Positions 60,412 through 64,000 of a stretch of DNA of 64,000 nt are shown piece after piece. The stretch spans positions 7,229,866 to 7,293,865 of the forward strand of contig JAMKCF010000016.1 of the NCBI GenBank assembly GCA_023634235.1, given 5' to 3'. Under the pieces are notes generated by a model. The model was not told where the DNA came from. It did not search any database and saw nothing but the letters and a program-made list of their open reading frames with translations. How positions within the stretch are numbered: position 1 is the first letter of the stretch; every line of letters starts with the position of its first letter. The position numbers were made by a program, and so were the translations under genes. The DNA is from Pisaster brevispinus (taxonomy: Eukaryota > Echinodermata > Asteroidea > Forcipulatida > Asteriidae).

Positions 60412-60611
60412 CAAGGTGAGCGAGAGGAACAGATTTCCTCGTTGGGGGGGGGGAGGCTTCGGGCGGTGCATGTTTAGTGCATTCCGGCTCACGATGATTA
60501 GTAATGACTGAAGTGGGAGGAAGGGGATGGGGGAGAAGGAAGCAAGGTGGCAATTTAGTGGGAGGGATAGTATCAACAACAAAATAGGGCAGCTTGAAAA
60601 GGACAGTCCGG

Positions 60612-60751
60612 GGGCTCGATTTCACAAAGCACAAAGATTCCTCTTATAGATGAGTTGTCATGTATTACCATAGTGATTTGTATATTGTGACAGACATGAG
60701 TGGTTCCCAGTAAAGATCGATGTTTTTAGCTCTTTGTGAAATCGGCTCCAG
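60612..60751. mobile_element. Single MITE-like element with TCGATTTCACAAAG termini
   Basis: The left end GCTCGATTTCACAAAG is matched by the right end CTTTGTGAAATCGGC as a terminal inverted repeat around about 110 bp. The internal sequence differs from the 83-506 array but shares the TIR, so this is a different subfamily using the same ends. Confidence 0.75.
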
Positions 60752-61739
60752 GTTTGACGAACTTTTAGGTTGTCGTCATCGAGTTTCTGTCTTGACATCA
60801 ACAACTGAGGCATCTCTTGGCAAGAGGCTCTGGAAAATTAAACATCCCTCAAATACCGAAATCTCGTGTTGATACAAATATTTGACAATTGCAGCACATA
60901 AACTAATGGCTTAATATGCAATGAACACTTCCCCTTTTTAAAACGTTATTACGGATTTCTTAACTAACGTGGGCTAAAAATTAAGACAATTTGCTGAACT
61001 TTGACTTTCCAAGTGCAAATGTGAAAGTACAAAACACTCACTGTTTAATTTGTTAGGAGAGAGTCAAGTCATTCCAAAAATAACCATTTCTTTTTTCAAA
61101 TAAAACGCGGATTTCCTGCGGCCATAATTTTGTAGACAGCCCAATGGAAGAACATATGAAATCTTATATCTGATGGAGATTGCACGGTCTGTTTAATCCA
61201 ATTTTAGTTTGAAGAAAGGGGAAGATCTCAAAACTTGTACAGATTCACTTGAATTTATGTGGTAGTTATGACGCAAGAGATCAACATTCCCATATGTGAC
61301 CAGTGTAGTGTATTGCCTACGAGAAATCCATAGATAGACAAGGTCACTGATAGATGACGATAGAGGAGTTAGCTAAGAATAATAATTGTAAATTTGTATT
61401 GTATATAAATTTAATGAATTTCCTTTAACTTAGTGACGAAAAAATGCATATAGGCCTAGACCTATGCATGTGATTGGCTATTATACAATGCATTAGACAC
61501 CTTCATCCTGAGACGTGATGAGAACAAAAATTAAATGTCTCTTTCAGTTTCAGATCTAGCCTAGAAACAAATACAAAATTTCACATTGCTTTTACAAACA
61601 ATATCATACATCAGACTAAAAAAAAAAAACCAAAAACCCACTTTTTTTACACAACATATTATCAGATTAGGCCTAAACTGCATCGGCTTACAATTGATAT
61701 TTTATTTAACATTAAAAACAAACGTATAGAAAACAATAC

Positions 61740-62085
61740 ATAACAAGTGAACTGATGAAAACGACAAGGATAGCCCGACAAGTTGTCGAAACATGGCTTC
61801 GGATGGGACGTAAAGCCGTTGGTCCCGTGTGTTGTGTAACGCACGAAAAAGAACCCAGTGCACTTATCGAAAAGAGAAGGGGTCCGCCCCGGTGTTCCTG
61901 GTTTGATCGGCTGCATATTGCGCCACAGCACCTTGTAAACCATTACAAGGTGCTATGTAAAGGAGTAGGTCTCATACTTTAAACGTAGCCCCAAATACCT
62001 TACAGGAAATACTGAATGTTAAGCGCTTGAGGCTGGCCTGCAGTAGGCGCTATACAAATACAATATATTATTATTATTATTATTA
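61740..62085 (+). mobile_element. SINE/LINE 3' segment with an (ATT)n tail
   Basis: GGATGGGACGTAAAGCCGTT, GGTCCCGTGTGTTGTG and GCACGAAAAAGAACCCAGTG form a SINE-type body. It is followed by TTAAGCGCTTGAGGCTGGCC, GCGCTATACAAATACAATAT and ATTATTATTATT. Body and tail resemble widespread deuterostome SINEs that borrow an L2-like LINE tail. No head is recognised. Confidence 0.6.
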
Positions 62086-62089
62086 ATTT

Positions 62090-64000
62090 CCATCGGGGTC
62101 CTTTAAAACCATGAAGACAAAAAATCAAGTAATTTAACTAAAATAATCATGTTATAGTTTCCACATCTTTGAGACATTGTGGACAAGTTCGTTGGTTAAA
62201 ATATAAACCGATGTAGGCCCTATCTTCCAGTTTCCAGAAGCATTTTAAGGGCTTATAAATCGAGACAAGTAAATATTGAGAATTATTAAATTAAAATTAA
62301 ATATGGTTCCATTTCATACAACATTTTAACTTCATTAACTAGCCTAATCTTGGATCCATCATTTTAAAAAAAATTATAAAAATAAAAAAATCAATAGTGG
62401 TTTCTGCGTAAATCATCAAGTAGACCTTTAAACACATAATTAAGGGCAATGGTTGAGGAAACAATTGAGCACGGCCATTTCGTGGAAGCAAAAGAGCGTT
62501 AGTTCCGACCTTCAAGGCTGACTGCGTTTACAACAAAGACGTGTGAAGAGATTAGGCTGTGGTGTTTGGCTACCAGCCCAATAATCCGATTGGAAATTCC
62601 CGGATAAAAATGAAAAGCTTGCAGATAAACGTTGCCAAACTTATAAACGATCGTCAAACTACAGTGAAACCAGTTTTAACAGAATTTGTTTGGGATTATC
62701 TGGGACCAGTCGAAAAGCAGAATAACTACTGTAGGAAGAAGAATAAGAATAAGAATATATCAATAGCCAATATTCGATTCTGAAAAACCAGGAGATTAAT
62801 CCAAAATTACATTTTCAAGGACAACTAATGCTCACAGATCCACGTGGTATGAAGATAGTCATGATGGAAAACCTCTCTTGAAATTCGTGTTGCTTGAAAT
62901 ATTATCATTTTTTAGAAATGTGCTCAACAATTCGCTCTGATCTTGCGAGTCCAAAAGCAAGTGTTTGAAAACAGTGAGTAAACTGTTGGTGTTTTCGTTA
63001 TTTTTACCAGACTTCGAGGACCGTTTTAGCTTAATTCACGTACGTTATTTCATGAATCATGCTGGGTCACATAAAATGACAGTTACCAATGTTACTCGTA
63101 TGCTTTAAGGACACAGTACAAAGTTGATAAACTGATAAATATGAAATCGATCATATAGTCTGAAACTATTACTATTATAAAAACCGCATATAAGTACCGA
63201 GGCTTCAGATAAATAATATTTCCGTCTGAAATGTTAACCTACAAATTCGAAGGAATACCCTATGTTCTTTACGCCTGAAACAATCCCTGATAATGAGCAT
63301 GTATGAGGGTGCACCGAAATTCAGGGCGAAACAAAAACCGTATGTTGTTGTTTACACGGAAATTTGACCACCTGTAGGTCGTTTCGTATGGTGTGTTTAC
63401 TGAAAACGGGTTGGTGAGACATTTACTCTCCTAAATGAATGTGAAGTTTCTCTTCAATTGCAGATTTTTTTTCTTTTCTAAAGTAAAGTTTACAAGAAAT
63501 CCAATGAACCACCAAGGGGAGTTTGAGAATGGTTTGAGACAGTCGATGGATAAACAAATGCTCCAGACGATAGAATAATGTCTGCCGTTTTAGGGCCCCG
63601 GTCGGTTGTCTGACACGATGCTCCCGATGATCGCAATAAGCGTGTAAACATTGTTTATCCCGGTACTGTAAAAGGCAAAGCAAAGCTACTACTACATGTG
63701 TATACAATAAATCTTTCAGTATAGCCTTGCCCCTCTACTGTACGCCTGATAAGAGTAAATGAAGACATAATTGGACAAAAACAATTGAATCAATAATATA
63801 TGACCAGGGTTGTTAACAGATTGCCCAAGGTGGTGGTGGTGGCTTCGGAATGGCAGCCTCGCCGGGGTGTCAATCATGGGCGCGTGGAAGGCGCAAGTTG
63901 TCAAGCAAGGGGTGGGGGGGGGGGGTGATTATCTGAGGCGACATGGGCCTAAAGGGATGATTGCTGGTGGAGTAAAAGTTCCATATACATGTGTACATGT
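62090..64000. other. Intergenic right end, no gene recognised
   Basis: AT-rich to mixed DNA with a G-run near 63,911 and a short GGTGGTGGTGG tract near 63,830. ORFs here lack domains. The window ends in TGTACATGT-type low complexity. Confidence 0.45.

Noticed and set aside
1..64000. CRISPR arrays, operons, phage or bacterial defence genes
   Set aside because: The window is intron-bearing eukaryotic DNA; the regular repeats seen are MITEs, minisatellites and microsatellites, not CRISPR.

Overview
This is eukaryotic, intron-rich, AT-rich nuclear DNA. It holds one gene I can defend in full: an Ets1/Ets2-class (Pointed/PNT + ETS domain) transcription factor on the minus strand. I assembled it by hand from matching splice phases. 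The final exon ends at 10,554 and the most distal coding exon begins near 45,800. The protein and the dispersed repeats suggest an echinoderm, most likely a sea star or a sea cucumber. The repeats include a 'TTTGACAATTACCAA...' family, TIR elements starting 'GGTCGATTTCACAAAG', and a 'GGCCCAATTTCAT'-type TIR element. The species assignment is inference and has not been tested by search.

Gene layout in transcription order (right to left). A probable non-coding 5' exon or promoter zone lies near 47.3-48.0 kb. A distal coding first exon (45,800-45,537) carries a His/Gln-rich N terminus, and a proximal alternative first exon (40,617-40,564) encodes 18 residues. Seven common exons follow: 39,996-39,840; 25,222-25,106 (TP phospho-acceptor motif and start of PNT); 22,338-22,138 (PNT core); 21,225-21,088; 18,209-17,922 (acidic/Ser/Pro-rich activation region); 14,014-13,820 (autoinhibitory-helix region); and 10,891-10,554 (the whole ETS DNA-binding domain plus C-terminal inhibitory helices). 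The proximal isoform is 495 aa and the distal isoform 557 aa. Both alternative first exons end in phase 0 and fit the same phase-0 acceptor. Every later junction is phase 1 and each of the five exons between the first common exon and the last is a multiple of three, so any of them could be skipped in frame.

The introns are occupied by repeats: hAT-like CAGGG-ended TIR elements, a tRNA-derived SINE, tandem duplications, palindromes and microsatellites. A CCAAT / GC-box / CCTTATAAGG cluster in the 14.6-kb second intron looks like a possible further internal promoter.

The flanks (1 to about 9.8 kb and about 48 to 64 kb) contain no gene I can support. They carry MITE-like foldback elements, SINE copies with a 3' (ATT)n tail, a large CCATCA-type microsatellite, a minisatellite with alternating unit lengths, and a few orphan ORFs without recognisable domains. 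I found no rRNA, bona fide tRNA, CRISPR or bacterial-type system. The most interesting points are the dual-promoter, exon-symmetric architecture of the Ets gene and a MITE array whose related empty site lies 35 kb away in the same window.
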